A stretch of 13,735 nt of DNA, taken from Chloroflexota bacterium. Lineage in GTDB: Bacteria > Chloroflexota > Anaerolineae > Anaerolineales > DRMV01. The stretch is taken from contig JAADEN010000084.1 of assembly GCA_013153375.1 (NCBI GenBank), forward strand, positions 1 to 13,735. Reading direction: 5' to 3'. The position numbers and the translations under genes are program-made. The notes under the pieces were generated by a model, which made no database searches, had not been told where the DNA came from, and saw only the letters and a list, made by a program, of their open reading frames with translations. Of this stretch, positions 13,669 through 13,735 are shown piece after piece (within the stretch, counting starts at the first letter, position 1; each line of letters begins with the position of its first letter).

Positions 13669-13697
13669 TTGCCTCCGACCCCGGCGTTGGGTATACT
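13669..13697 (+). promoter_or_regulatory. Sigma-70-type promoter for a gene beyond the window
   Basis: TTGCCT (13669-13674), a 17-bp spacer and TATACT (13692-13697) match the housekeeping consensus at four and five of six positions with ideal spacing. Transcription would start near 13704 and run off the right edge. GTTCG-AAT-CGAAC (13709-13721) is a perfect 5-bp inverted repeat just after the expected start. Confidence 0.6.
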
Positions 13698-13735
13698 GAA
13701 AGTGCCTCGTTCGAATCGAACCCGCAGAACCTGGA

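Noticed and set aside
13439..13669. A 76-codon minus-strand open frame after the rhodanese gene
   Set aside because: It overlaps the end of the rhodanese gene, lacks a good ribosome binding site, and its product has no recognisable motif.
13700..13735. A tRNA-like T-arm (TTCGAATC) at the right edge
   Set aside because: The bases flanking the loop do not form the 5-bp T-stem of a tRNA in either orientation, and no acceptor, D or anticodon arms are visible. The sequence instead follows directly on a promoter -10 box.

Overview
The window is GC-rich bacterial chromosome, densely packed with housekeeping and envelope genes. The gene content best fits the Chloroflexota (Anaerolineae-like). The main clue is an ECF sigma factor followed directly by a DUF5667 membrane protein whose N-terminal domain resembles an anti-sigma or sigma-partner domain, a pairing common in that phylum. 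The AGGAGG-type ribosome binding sites and the codon bias are even throughout. This lineage assignment is inferred from gene style, not from a marker tree. No mobile elements, CRISPR arrays, rRNA or tRNA genes were found.

Region 1 (1-2744, + strand) is a surface-glycan cluster. It holds the C-terminal part of a multi-membrane-span protein of glycosyltransferase-39 style, a cytoplasmic GT-A-like glycosyltransferase that overlaps it by 10 nt, and a UDP-glucuronate decarboxylase that makes UDP-xylose. The natural reading is nucleotide-sugar supply plus sugar transfer for an exopolysaccharide or a glycosylated surface polymer.

Region 2 (2745-4746, + strand) is a regulatory pair: an ECF sigma factor and a single-span DUF5667 protein with a long Pro/Thr/Met/His-rich extracytoplasmic tail. 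A promoter-like motif, TGTAAC-N16-CGTTTG, lies just upstream of the sigma gene. It recurs with exactly the same spacing inside the DUF5667 gene. There it is followed by a strong AGGAGGT site and an in-frame ATG at the start of the membrane span. This looks like an autoregulated sigma operon that may also make a short partner lacking the cytoplasmic domain. It is the most interesting signal in the window. A perfect 12-bp hairpin closes the region between convergent genes.

Region 3 (4747-9938, - strand) is an apparent operon read right to left: frr, uppS, cdsA, glpX, a 3-hydroxyisobutyrate/tartronate-semialdehyde-type dehydrogenase, and a YitT-family membrane protein. An extended -10 promoter precedes frr. 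frr and uppS overlap by ATGA. A terminator-like hairpin with a T-rich tail between uppS and cdsA suggests graded or attenuated read-through. The genes link ribosome recycling, lipid carrier synthesis (undecaprenyl diphosphate), phospholipid precursor synthesis (CDP-diacylglycerol) and gluconeogenesis.

Region 4 (9939-13735, + strand) begins with an sbcC/rad50-type ATPase. Its TATAAT box sits at the centre of a perfect 8-bp inverted repeat. A thioredoxin (WCAPC) with its own promoter and a lipid-anchored rhodanese follow. The window ends in a good sigma-70-type promoter whose gene lies outside.
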